DNA of 64,000 nucleotides from Streptomyces sp. NBC_01241. Lineage in GTDB: Bacteria; Actinomycetota; Actinomycetes; Streptomycetales; Streptomycetaceae. Positions 18,203-27,100 of this stretch are shown one piece after another (position 1 is the stretch's first letter; every line of letters begins with the position of its first letter). Location: NCBI RefSeq assembly GCF_041435435.1, contig NZ_CP108494.1:8156501-8220500 (forward strand). Reading direction: 5' to 3'. A program made the translations under genes and the position numbers. Under the pieces are notes generated by a model. That model saw only the letters and a list, made by a program, of their open reading frames with translations. It made no database searches and was not told the origin of the DNA.

Positions 18203-18212
18203 GGCCCAAGGT
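18203..18212. repeat. Right copy of 10-bp target-site duplication
   Basis: GGCCCAAGGT immediately after the right inverted repeat of IS4 copy 2, identical to 8904-8913. Confidence 0.85.
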
Positions 18213-18480
18213 CCATCGCTGATCTCCGAAGCCATGGGCGGCGGGGCCCTTGCCCAGTTCCTCCTCCGGCACCGCAAATTTGGGCATCCGATACCCTCGG
18301 CACCTTCGCCGGCCCAGTGGAACGCAGGGCCTCCCGACCACCTCCCGCCACGTTCCCGAGCGGTGAGGACCTCCGGTGCCCTGCCCGCAGAGGCCGGTTC
18401 GGTGCTGACCGTCACTGCCCTCACGAGGCGCTGGTCCCGGGGCGGGTTTGCCGTGCCATCGGGGTAGCCAACGCCAGAGG
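18203..18480 (-). pseudogene. IS630-type transposase, N-terminal side of the interrupted gene
   Basis: Minus strand: AGGGREALRSTGPAKVPRVS in one frame, then PKFAVPEEELGKGPAAHG and FGDQRWTLG in another, matching IS630 N-termini (SGGREALxSKGP...LExxLxxGPAAHGxxDQRWTLxR). One frameshift is visible. The text breaks off at the composite transposon and continues at 8913. Confidence 0.75.
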
Positions 18481-18604
18481 AGCGAATATCCGCTCATGTT
18501 TCATGTTTATCCCGTTTTACAGCGCTGGAGCGGAGCGGTACGGCAGCCACCCGGCGAGCCACCGGGGCTCACCGGGTGCGCTGTGGTCATGCTCATGGGG
18601 AGGA

Positions 18605-18647
18605 CCGGTGGCCGACCGCGCGGGCGCGGTTGACCTGCAGCCACCGG
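18605..18647 (-). terminator. Terminator-like structure after the ABC importer operon
   Basis: Outer arms CCGGTGGC (18605-18612) and GCCACCGG (18640-18647) enclose an inner hairpin ACCGCG-CGGG-CGCGGT (18615-18630). It lies 28 bases beyond the permease stop on the minus strand. Confidence 0.55.
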
Positions 18648-18674
18648 CCTCCGACAGACTGGCAGCGGTACGGC

Positions 18675-19712
18675 TCAGTGAGGCAGACCGACGGCCCGTT
18701 CGCCGCTGCGGCGTTGCTGGATGACGACGGCCACGACCAGCAGTGCGCCCTGGGCGACGTTCTGCCAGAAGGAGTTGATGCCTTCGACGGTGAGTCCGTT
18801 CTCGAGGCAGCCGAGCAGGGCGACCGCGAGCAGGGTGCCACCGATTCCGCCCTTGCCGCCCTTGAGGGCGCAGCCGCCGAGAGCCGCGGCGGTGATGGCC
18901 TTGAGCTCCAGGCCCTCACTGCCGGACGTCGGCTGGCCCGAGCCGGTCCGGGCCGTCAGCAGGATGCCTGCCACTGCAGCGACCACACCGATGAGCGCGT
19001 AGACGGCGACCAGGTACTTGTTGATGCTGATGCCGGCCAGCCGGGCGGCGGTGTCGTTGCCGCCGATCGCGTAGAGGTTGCGGCCGATGTCGGTGTACTT
19101 GAGCAGCAGGTGCACAGCGGCGGCGACGATGACGAGAAGCCAGACCATCACCGGCAGCCCGACGATCTTGCCGCGGCCGAGGAAGATGAAGGCGTCGTTG
19201 TTGAGGACGTAGCCTTGCGCCCGGCCGTCCGACAGCAGCTGGGCAAGTCCCTTGTACGCGGCCAGTCCTGCCAGGGTGGCGATGGTGGGGTTGACCCGGC
19301 CGTAGACGATGATCAGGCCGTTGGCCAGGCCGATGAGGACACCGATGCCGACGGCGGCCGCCATGCCGGCGAACGCGTTGGAGCCGACGCTTGTGAAGGC
19401 CATGGCGCTGATGACCGAGGCAACGCCGGTCTGTGAGCCTACGGAGATGTCGAGGCCGCCGCAGATGATTACCACGGTCTGCACGATGGCGAGCAGTCCG
19501 GTGATGGTGGCGGCCTGGGCGATCACCTGCATGTTGGACAGGCTCAGGTAGTTGTCGTTGAGGATTCCGAAGAGCACCAGGACGAGCACGAGTGCGCCGA
19601 TGAGGCTGATGTTCTGGCCGCCGATACCGACGAGGAACTCCGCCCTGCCGGTCTTGCGGCCGTGGTCGGCTGGTTCCTTCACGGCCGGGGAAGGGGTGCT
19701 GGTGAGAGTCAT
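18675..19712 (-). CDS. Sugar ABC transporter permease (RbsC/AraH type)
   Basis: Protein of 345 residues with about eight to ten hydrophobic helices. Family marks of the BPD_transp_2 group are present: IICGGLDISVGSQTGVASVI near 85-105, NPTIATLAGLAAYKGLAQLL, and the EAA-like cytoplasmic loop around GGNDTAARLAGISINKYL. It forms the membrane channel with the ATPase encoded just upstream; its start overlaps the ATPase stop by four bases (ATGA). Last gene of a three-gene operon, with a hairpin downstream. The gene order binding protein-ATPase-permease is that of araFGH. Confidence 0.92.
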   Translation of the reverse strand: MTLTSTPSPAVKEPADHGRKTGRAEFLVGIGGQNISLIGALVLVLVLFGILNDNYLSLSNMQVIAQAATITGLLAIVQTVVIICGGLDISVGSQTGVASVISAMAFTSVGSNAFAGMAAAVGIGVLIGLANGLIIVYGRVNPTIATLAGLAAYKGLAQLLSDGRAQGYVLNNDAFIFLGRGKIVGLPVMVWLLVIVAAAVHLLLKYTDIGRNLYAIGGNDTAARLAGISINKYLVAVYALIGVVAAVAGILLTARTGSGQPTSGSEGLELKAITAAALGGCALKGGKGGIGGTLLAVALLGCLENGLTVEGINSFWQNVAQGALLVVAVVIQQRRSGERAVGLPH

Positions 19713-21304
19713 GAGGTGGCTCCAGAAGTGCTGGTGCGGCCGATGTCGTCGGCCATCGCGAGGGCGAGGATGGATTCTTCGGTGGCTTCGTCGTGGCTGA
19801 GTTCGCCGGTGATCCGGCCGCCCTGCATCACCACGACTCGGTCCGCGAGACCGAGGAGCTCCGGGAGTTCGGAGGAGATGACCAGCAGAGCGACGCCCTC
19901 ATTGGCCAAGTCGGCGATGATCTGGTAGATCTCGGCCTTGGCGCCGACGTCGATGCCGCGCGTCGGCTCGTCCAGGATCAGCACCTTCGGCTTTCGCGCC
20001 AGCCAGCGCGCCAGGACGACCTTCTGCTGATTGCCGCCGGACAGCTTGTGGACCTCGTGGTTGATCGAGGGGGTGCGCACCCGGAGCCGGTCGGCGTAGT
20101 GCTGGGCGAGTTCACGCTCAGCCGGCCGCCTGACGAAGCGGAAGCGACGCAGCCGGTCCAGTACGACCAGTGAAGTGTTGTCCCGGACGGACTGTTGCAG
20201 GAAGAGGGCCTGTGCCTTGCGTTCCTCCGGCGCGAGTCCGAGCCCGGCCTGGATCACTTCGCCGGGATGGCCGCTGCGCAAGGGCTTGCCGTCGAGGGTG
20301 ACGGTGCCGCTGCGGACCGGCTGATCGCCGGCGAGTGCCAGCGCCAGCTCCGAGCGTCCCGCTCCGATGAGTCCTGCCAGGCCGACGACTTCGCCCGCCC
20401 GGACCTGGAGCGAAATGTTCTGCACGTCGTCCGTGGTGAGGTTCTTGACGTCGAGCACGAGACGGTCAGTGGCCGTGCGCTGTCGCACGAACATGGTGGA
20501 CAGGTCGCGCCCCACCATCAGGCGGACCAGCTCTCTTTCGTTCGTCGTGCTTGCCTGCTGCACACCGACCAGGCCGCCGTCGCGCAGTACGGCGATGCGG
20601 TCGGCGAGCTGGAAGATCTCCTGCATGCGGTGGGAGACGTAGACGATCGCGATGCCCTGGTCGCGCAGTCGGCGGATCAGGGCGAACAACGCTTCCACCT
20701 CGTGCTCGGACAGGGAGGAGGTGGGCTCGTCGAAGGCGATCAGCCGCGCAGCCGTGTCGCCGGTCAGGGCGCGCATGATCTCGACCAACTGCCGCTGGGC
20801 AGACGTGAGCTGGTGTCCAGGGAGGTCGGGGTCGAGTGCGTCGGCGAAGCCCAGCCGCGCCAGGTCCGCCACGATCCGGCGACGCAGTTCCTGGCGGTCG
20901 AGCAGCCTTCCGCGCTTGCGGGGCAGTGAGCCGGCGTAGACGTTCTCGGCGACCGAGATGTGGGGGATGATCTCCGGTTCCTGCGGGATGATCCGGATTC
21001 CGGCGGCACGCGCGCGGGCGGGGGAGTCGAGTTCGGTCCGCTCGCCGGCCACGACGACATGGCCCTCGGTCGGCTGGTGATCGCCGGTGAGGATCTTGAG
21101 CAGGGTCGACTTTCCCGCACCGTTCTCGCCCATGAGCGCGGTGACCTGGCCGCCGGGGAAGTCGAGCGTGACGTCGGTGAGTGCCTGTACGGCACCGAAT
21201 CGCTTGGTGATGCCCGTGACGCCGATGGAGTCGGGCGGCGGTGCGGCGTCGGGCCGACCGCCGGAAGGGCCGGAGTCACCGGTCGAATTGGGTGCTCGGG
21301 TCAT
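19709..21304 (-). CDS. Sugar ABC transporter ATP-binding protein (RbsA/AraG type, two ABC domains)
   Basis: Protein of 531 residues; the start at 21304 has GAGGTG nine bases upstream. The first ABC domain has Walker A GENGAGKSTLLKIL, a degenerate signature (LTSAQRQLVEIMRAL) and Walker B RLIAFDEPTSSL. The second has a Walker A-like GLIGAGRSELALAL, signature LSGGNQQKVVLARWL and Walker B KVLILDEPTRGID. One intact and one degenerate site is usual for this family. It energises uptake through the adjacent permease. A 126-base gap with a strong hairpin separates it from the binding-protein gene, which may lower its expression relative to that gene. Confidence 0.93.
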   Translation of the reverse strand: MTRAPNSTGDSGPSGGRPDAAPPPDSIGVTGITKRFGAVQALTDVTLDFPGGQVTALMGENGAGKSTLLKILTGDHQPTEGHVVVAGERTELDSPARARAAGIRIIPQEPEIIPHISVAENVYAGSLPRKRGRLLDRQELRRRIVADLARLGFADALDPDLPGHQLTSAQRQLVEIMRALTGDTAARLIAFDEPTSSLSEHEVEALFALIRRLRDQGIAIVYVSHRMQEIFQLADRIAVLRDGGLVGVQQASTTNERELVRLMVGRDLSTMFVRQRTATDRLVLDVKNLTTDDVQNISLQVRAGEVVGLAGLIGAGRSELALALAGDQPVRSGTVTLDGKPLRSGHPGEVIQAGLGLAPEERKAQALFLQQSVRDNTSLVVLDRLRRFRFVRRPAERELAQHYADRLRVRTPSINHEVHKLSGGNQQKVVLARWLARKPKVLILDEPTRGIDVGAKAEIYQIIADLANEGVALLVISSELPELLGLADRVVVMQGGRITGELSHDEATEESILALAMADDIGRTSTSGATS

Positions 21305-21385
21305 GTGTCGGTTCACCTCGATGGCGTCGCGCAAGTGTGGTCAGGGGTGCCCGGGACCGCCCGAGGGCAGAGGACCGGGGCTGCC

Positions 21386-21422
21386 CACCGGTGGCTGCCG
21401 CCCTTCGCGACAGCCACCGGTG
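21386..21422 (-). terminator. Intercistronic hairpin between binding protein and ATPase genes
   Basis: Perfect 12-bp arms CACCGGTGGCTG (21386-21397) and CAGCCACCGGTG (21411-21422) with a 13-base loop, lying 8 bases after the binding-protein stop. In ABC operons such hairpins allow partial termination or mRNA protection so that the binding protein is made in excess. Confidence 0.65.
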
Positions 21423-21430
21423 AGAGGGGA

Positions 21431-22471
21431 TCAGCTGCAGGTGAGGCCGGCGCTCTTCCAGGAGTGCGAGTCGACCAAGGTGGTGGCGGCGAAGGCCTCC
21501 TGCGGGAAGTCCTTGCCGTGCTTGAGCTTGTCGTACATGGTCTGGACGGCCAGAGCGCCGACGTCCTTGCCGTTGATGAACAGCGCCGCCTTCATGCCGG
21601 ACGGCTTGTCCGACTGCCACTCCTTGCACGCGAGGTAGGCGCCCAGGCCGACGCCGATGATGTTGGCGGGACTGGTCCCGGCGTTCTGCAGGGCCGTGAC
21701 ACCGCCCATCACGTTCTCGTCGTTGCAGCCCCAGACGACCCAGTTCTTGACCTTGGAGTTGGCGGTGATCGTCGCAGCGATCTTGTCCTGCGCTCCGGTG
21801 GGTGTGTTGTCGGTGGCCACGTTGATGGTCTTCACCCCCGGAACGGCCGCGTCGAAGGCCTTCTTGGAGGCGTTGACCCGGTCCCCGCAGACCGTGACGT
21901 CCTGCTTCCAGGCAGAGATGATGCGGGTGTCGGAGGCCTTCCAGCCCGCCTTCTTGAACTCGGAGGCCGCGCGCTTGCCGACCTCCTCGCCCATCTGGGC
22001 GCCGCTGAAGCCGACCCGGGGCACGAGATCGGCCTTGCCGCAGCTGGCCGGGTCGGGGCCGGTGGAGCAGATCTGGTCGTCGGATGTCAGCAGGGCGACC
22101 TTGCCGTCCTCGGCCGTGTGCACGACCTGGGGGCCCACAGCGGGGTCCGGGACGACGATGATGACGCCGTTGGTCTTCTGGGCGACGGCGGACTGGACCT
22201 CGCCCACCGTCTTGTTGGCGTCGTTGCCGAGATTGACGATCTTGAGGTCGATGCCGAGCTCGTCCGCCTTCGCCCTGGCTCCGGCGGCCTCGCCGACGAA
22301 GTACTCCTGGTCCCCCTGCTTCTGGAGATAGGTGAGGGAGATCTTGCCGTCCACCTTGCCGACGGGGTCCTGCCCGGCAGTCTCCTTGCCCGAGGAACAC
22401 GCCGTGCTCACGCCGAGGGTGAGCAGGAGGCCGGTGGCGACGGCGACACGCCGCTGGAATGCAGAGGACAT
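21431..22471 (-). CDS. Periplasmic-type sugar-binding lipoprotein (AraF-like)
   Basis: Protein of 346 residues with a lipoprotein leader (VAVATGLLLTLGVSTAC, lipobox STAC). It follows the type I periplasmic-binding fold. Segments GVIIVVPDPAVGPQVV, AGWKASDTRIISAWK and KNWVVWGCNDENVMGGVTAL line up with L-arabinose-binding protein AraF (VICTPDPKLGSAIV, RGWDVKES, KHWLIVGMNDSTVLGGVRA). Some family members bind galactose or other pentoses as well, so the ligand is inferred. First gene of the importer operon. The upstream region has an inverted repeat at 22633-22660. Confidence 0.9.
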   Translation of the reverse strand: MSSAFQRRVAVATGLLLTLGVSTACSSGKETAGQDPVGKVDGKISLTYLQKQGDQEYFVGEAAGARAKADELGIDLKIVNLGNDANKTVGEVQSAVAQKTNGVIIVVPDPAVGPQVVHTAEDGKVALLTSDDQICSTGPDPASCGKADLVPRVGFSGAQMGEEVGKRAASEFKKAGWKASDTRIISAWKQDVTVCGDRVNASKKAFDAAVPGVKTINVATDNTPTGAQDKIAATITANSKVKNWVVWGCNDENVMGGVTALQNAGTSPANIIGVGLGAYLACKEWQSDKPSGMKAALFINGKDVGALAVQTMYDKLKHGKDFPQEAFAATTLVDSHSWKSAGLTCS

Positions 22472-22632
22472 GGTGAAGCTCCTTTGTGCTGGCAGCGACC
22501 AGCGGAGAAGACGTGTTCAGTGGCCGTGCGGTGAGGCGAGCGAGATGGGCCGTCGAACGGCCCGGTGCGGATGTCCGGAAGAGAGGCACTGCCTCAACAT
22601 CTACCAGAACGCAACAGATTCAAACGTGTATA

Positions 22633-22660
22633 TGACACTGCTCATTGCGGGAGAGTGTCA
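22633..22660 (-). promoter_or_regulatory. Inverted repeat upstream of AraF-like gene, candidate operator
   Basis: TGACACT (22633-22639) and AGTGTCA (22654-22660) are perfect 7-base arms 14 bases apart, about 160 bases upstream of the binding-protein start. On the minus strand the distal arm is part of TTGACA, a plausible -35 hexamer, with the AT-rich TCATATACA downstream. No regulator gene is adjacent. Confidence 0.4.
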
Positions 22661-22779
22661 AGCCTGTGGATGTGGGTGAGATGAGTCTGTGATGTTTCAC
22701 CCGGGACGGGGTCTCGCTCATCGGTCTTGGCGGCCTTCGGCAGGGCGAGGCGGCCGCCGTGCTCCGCGCTGGCCCTGTG

Positions 22780-23065
22780 GTCGGGGGCCGCTGCAGAAGC
22801 GGCGCGCCGCGCCTGTCACCCGACGCCGAGGCGACGTCCGAGGCGAAGTTGACGGGCATCCCGCACCGATGGGCGGTGTGGCGATGCTGCCGTCCGCCAG
22901 ACCCTTGTAGCACTCCTTGTTCCGGGAGGTGGCGGGTGTGAACAGGCCGTCGGCGAGCAACTTCTGCCAGGCGTTTGTGTACTTCTTGGTGTCGGCGCCC
23001 GTGAAGTCGATGGTGACGTCGGTGCCCTTGGTCCTGCAGGGCGCTGAGACCGTACTGCGCCTGGG
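22780..23065 (-). pseudogene. Remnant of a family 1 sugar-binding lipoprotein
   Basis: Across two minus-strand frames the text reads TDVTIDFTGADTKKYTNAWQ, KLLADGLFTPATSRNKECYK, GLADGSIATPPIGAG and MPVNFASDVASASGD. These are recognisable pieces of the middle and C-terminal part of a MalE-type binding protein, broken by frameshifts. A sister fragment is at 8492. Confidence 0.6.
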
Positions 23066-23067
23066 AT

Positions 23068-23212
23068 TTCACCGTTGGGCCGTCGAACGCACCATGCCCT
23101 GCTCGCCGGCTGCCGCCGCCTGCCCTGTTGCTACGAGCGCAAGGCCGAGCACTTCCTCGCCTTCTGGAGCATCGCCTGCACCCTCATCTGCTGCCGCAGG
23201 CTCGCCATATGA
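23068..23212 (+). pseudogene. IS5-family transposase C-terminal remnant
   Basis: FHRWAVERTM in one frame continues as CRRLPCCYERKAEHFLAFWS and IACTLICCRRLAI-stop in another, the typical C-terminus of IS5-group transposases (RWxVERTxxWLxxxRRLxxxYExxxxxFxAxxxIACxLIxxRRL). One frameshift. Positions 23213-23525 after it show no gene. Confidence 0.65.
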
Positions 23213-23525
23213 GATCACCTCTCAGTACAGGCCGATGCCAGCCTGGCTGTGATGCGCAGGCTGGGCTGCATGCGGCCAGACAGCGGACGTAGCGGGCGGA
23301 TGTCGAGTAGTTGACGGGGCGTTGACTCATGGCGTCTGGTGGCCTACGTTGCAAACGGATGTCGGTTTCTGGGAGTTTCCGTTTCCTTCGCTGTTCCTCT
23401 TGCGTCACCTGAGCCCGGGCTCTCGCCAGATGGTGAGCAGTTCGCCCCATTTTCTACTGACTATGGGGATCATTGCCAAGGGGGAGCCCTCATGTTCGAT
23501 TAGTCTTCAACAATCCCCAGTGCAG

Positions 23526-23990
23526 GTGAGGGAGAGACGCGGCCCCTCGCGCGCAGCCGCGGAAGCCTACTCCGGGGCGTCACCGGCGCGGCCGACCTGG
23601 TCGTCGTCTCCAGTGGTCTACTGATGGCCTGTTCCAGCTCGTTGGGCACTAAGAAGAAGGACGACGGCGCCAGCTTCTCCGGGGGCTCGGGCAATGTCGT
23701 CGGCAGCGCAGTGATGTTCGGGTCGAACTGCTCCGACCCGGCCGGCAAGTCCGCCTTGCCCACGCTGACTTCGGCGGCTTCAGCGTCGGCCAAGGCGGAG
23801 ATCGACAACAACACGGTCGACCACAACACGTTCCAGCAGGGCATCACCAGCTACCTGCAAGGCACCCCGGGCGACCTGTTCACCTGGTTCGCCGGATATC
23901 GCATTCAGTACTTCGCCGCGCAATGCCTGGCCCAGCCGATCGACACGCGGCCGTGGCGGTGGCCCAGGCGGGACGACCGCCGCGCCGGCT
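23526..23990 (+). pseudogene. N-terminal remnant of another sugar-binding lipoprotein
   Basis: A lipoprotein-like leader (TGAADLVVVSSGLLMACSSS, KKKDDG) is followed by VDHNTFQQGITSYLQGTPGD and LFTWFAGYRIQYFAAQCLAQ, matching the N-terminal third of family 1 binding proteins that carry TPDDVFTWFAGYRMxFFAxQGL. The expected leader start lies in another frame and the protein ends abruptly near 23990. It may be the front part of the gene whose back part lies at 22780-23065 on the other strand. Confidence 0.6.
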
Positions 23991-24158
23991 GGTGAGATCG
24001 CCGCCGACCATCTCGGATCCGCGACACCGGCGTCACGACCGACGCGTGGCCCAGCCGCCGACATTGTCGATGGTCGGCAAAACAACCACTGCAACTGGAT
24101 TGGCTACCCAATGAGGTCGCGGAAGAGGCGCCTCACGAAACGAAAGAGGTCACTGCCG

Positions 24159-27100
24159 ATGAGCGGGAAGACAGGCGGCCCCAGGCGCCGCAATGTACTC
24201 ATAGCGGGCCTCGCTGGTGCTGGCGTGACGCTGGTACCCGGCGGGCTGGCGAGTGCCGCATCGCGTGGAGAAGTAAAGAAGGCAACAGGGCGGCGCACCC
24301 TCAACCTCGACACAGACTGGGCATTCTGGCGCGACGATGTCCAGGGTGCGCAGCAGCTGTCCTTCGACGACTCCAAGTGGGCGGGTGTGACGATTCCGCA
24401 CACCATGCGGCTGGAACGCAAGGAGCCAATTGTCTACAACGTCTTCGCCGGCATCGGCTGGTACCGCCGGTATCTTCGCATGGATCCCAGCGACAAAGAC
24501 CGCCGGGTGACGGTCCGATTCGATGGCGTCCAGACAAACTGCGAAGTCTACCTCAACGGTGAAAAGCTCGTCGAACACCACGGCGGCTATCTCGGCTTCT
24601 CCGTCGACGTCAGCGACAAGCTTCACTGGGATCGCGACAATCTCCTCGCCGTGCGGGTTTCGAACCTCGACGATCCGCAGACGCCCCCTGGTAAACCCCG
24701 CGAACAGCTCGGGTTCCTCACCTACGGCGGCATCTACCGCAACGTCACGGTGCAGATAACCGGTCGCATCTACATCACGGATCCGCTGGAGGCCGACCGC
24801 GTCGCCGGCGGCGGGGTGTTTGTCACCTACCCGTACGCCGACGCCGAGCGGGCTGTCGTCCAAGCCAGGACCGGCGTGGTGAACAGTACTGATTCTTCTG
24901 CCGTCACAAGGCTGCAGTCGACGATCTACGATCCGCAAGGAGAGATCGTCGCCCGGGAGAGCCGGACCGCGACGATTGCGAGCGGCGCCAATCACGACTT
25001 CGAGCAGGGCCTGAAGGTGATCCGTCCCGACCTGTGGCACCCGGACAGCCCGCACCTGTACAAGCTGGTCAGCGAGGTCTTCCATCGTGACCAGGTGCTG
25101 GATACGCTCACCACGCGAATCGGTATTCGCCGCATCGAATACCGTGGGGACGGTTTCTATATCAACGGTGAGCGCCTCTACCTGCGCGGGGCGAACATCC
25201 ACCAAAACTACGCCTACGTTGGTGACGCTGCGCCGGCTTCAATGAAGTGGCGTGAGGCTCTCAGGCTGAAGCTGGGCGGTTTCAACGCGGTACGTGCTGC
25301 TCATTATCCGCACGATCCGGCGTTTCTCGACGCCGCCGACGAGCTCGGGTTGCTCGTCGTCGCGTGCGCGCCTGGCTGGCAGTTCTGGAACGAGAGCGAG
25401 ACGTTCGTCAATCGCACCTACGCGGACGCCGTGCAGATGATCCGCAGGGACCGCAACCGTCCGTCGATGATTCTCTGGGAAACCTCGCTGAACGAGACGC
25501 ATTATCCAGAGTGGTGGTCAAAGAAAGTCACCGCGCTTGCCCACGCGGAAATTCCCAACGACCAGATGTTCACCGCGGCCGACTATGGTTTATGGGGAAA
25601 GAAATACTATGACGTGAACTACAAGGTCGTCAACTCGGACGGCTCGGATCCCGATCTGACCAAGCCCTTCTTCACACGGGAATGGGGCGACTGGGAGGGC
25701 CCCTGTCGGGTGGGCCGCGAAAGCGGCGAGGGTGCACTCGTCCGACAGGTGGAGACCAGGCAGCGATACCTCAACGGTCCCGGGTACTGGGACTGGGGCG
25801 GACTGGACGCCAACCCCCGGATCGGCGGCTACTTCCTTTGGGTTTTCGAGGACTACGGCACGAACTCGCCGTATCAGAAATCCGGGGTCGTGGACATCGA
25901 CCGGTATCCGAAGTACTGCTACTACTGGCTCAAGGGGATGCAGTCGCCGAAGAACCCCAATCACGGTGGCCCGATGGTATTCATCGCCAGCAGTTACTCG
26001 GCAGCATCCAGCCGGGAGGTAACGGTCTTCAGTAACACCGACCACGTGAAGCTGTACCAGAACGGCACCCTTGTCGGCGAGAAGAGCCGGAACCAGAACG
26101 CGGGCACTGCCAAGAACATCGCTGCGAAAGACGGCAATCCTTATTACACCTTCTCGCTCGCCTCGTTCGTCGCAGGTGAGCTGAGAGCCGAGGGCTACAT
26201 TGACGGCAAGCTGGCCACCATTCAGGTCGTGAAAACCCCCGGAGCCCCGCACCACATCCAGATCGAAATCGACGACGCGGGTATCTGGTCGGCACTACGG
26301 GACCTGCTTGCGTACTACCTGGGGGACGTGTCGCCGGCCGGGGTGAAGGCGGCTGCGGTGTTGGCCGATGACGTGCAACCCAACACGGTCGAATCGTTGA
26401 TCGAGAAGGTAGGCGCGAAGCGTGGCAGTCCGCTGCCCGCTGGGGCGGCCGATACGCTTCGTCGTTACGCCCGTGCGCGCACGCGGATCCAGCCGGTGGC
26501 CGACGGCTCGGACCTGATCCCGGTGTTCATCAAAGTCGTTGACGTGAACGGCACCGTCATCCCGACGTCAACTGCGGAAATCAAGCTCGCTGTGACCGGA
26601 AAGGGCAGCCTCGTCGGCCACGACATCCCCCGCCTCGCAGTACAAACTCAGAAGGCTAGGGCCGGCATCGGCTACGCATTGCTCGCGGTGGACACGGCCC
26701 CAGGTGACATCACGCTCACCGCGACGGCCGACGGGCTGGAGTCCGGCAGTTACACGGTGGCGACAAGCCCCTATTCCGGCAGATACATGCCCGACGGCCG
26801 TCATCCCGAGTGGAAGGACATCTCGACGCTGGAGCCCCAAGGCGCGCTGAACATCGCTTTGAACAAGCCAACCACAGCCTCGAGCTTCCAAGAAGGCAAC
26901 ATCCCCGGCAACGCCGTCGATGACGACTCGGATTCCAAGTGGGTCGCGAGCGGTAACATCCCTGCATGGTGGCAGGTTGATCTCAGCCAGCCGTCGGACA
27001 TTTCGGAGTTCCAGATCGTCTGGGAGTCCGACCAGGCAAACTACCAGTACGCCGTCCTCACGTCGGACGACGCGACGAACTGGACCAAGGTGGTCGACAA

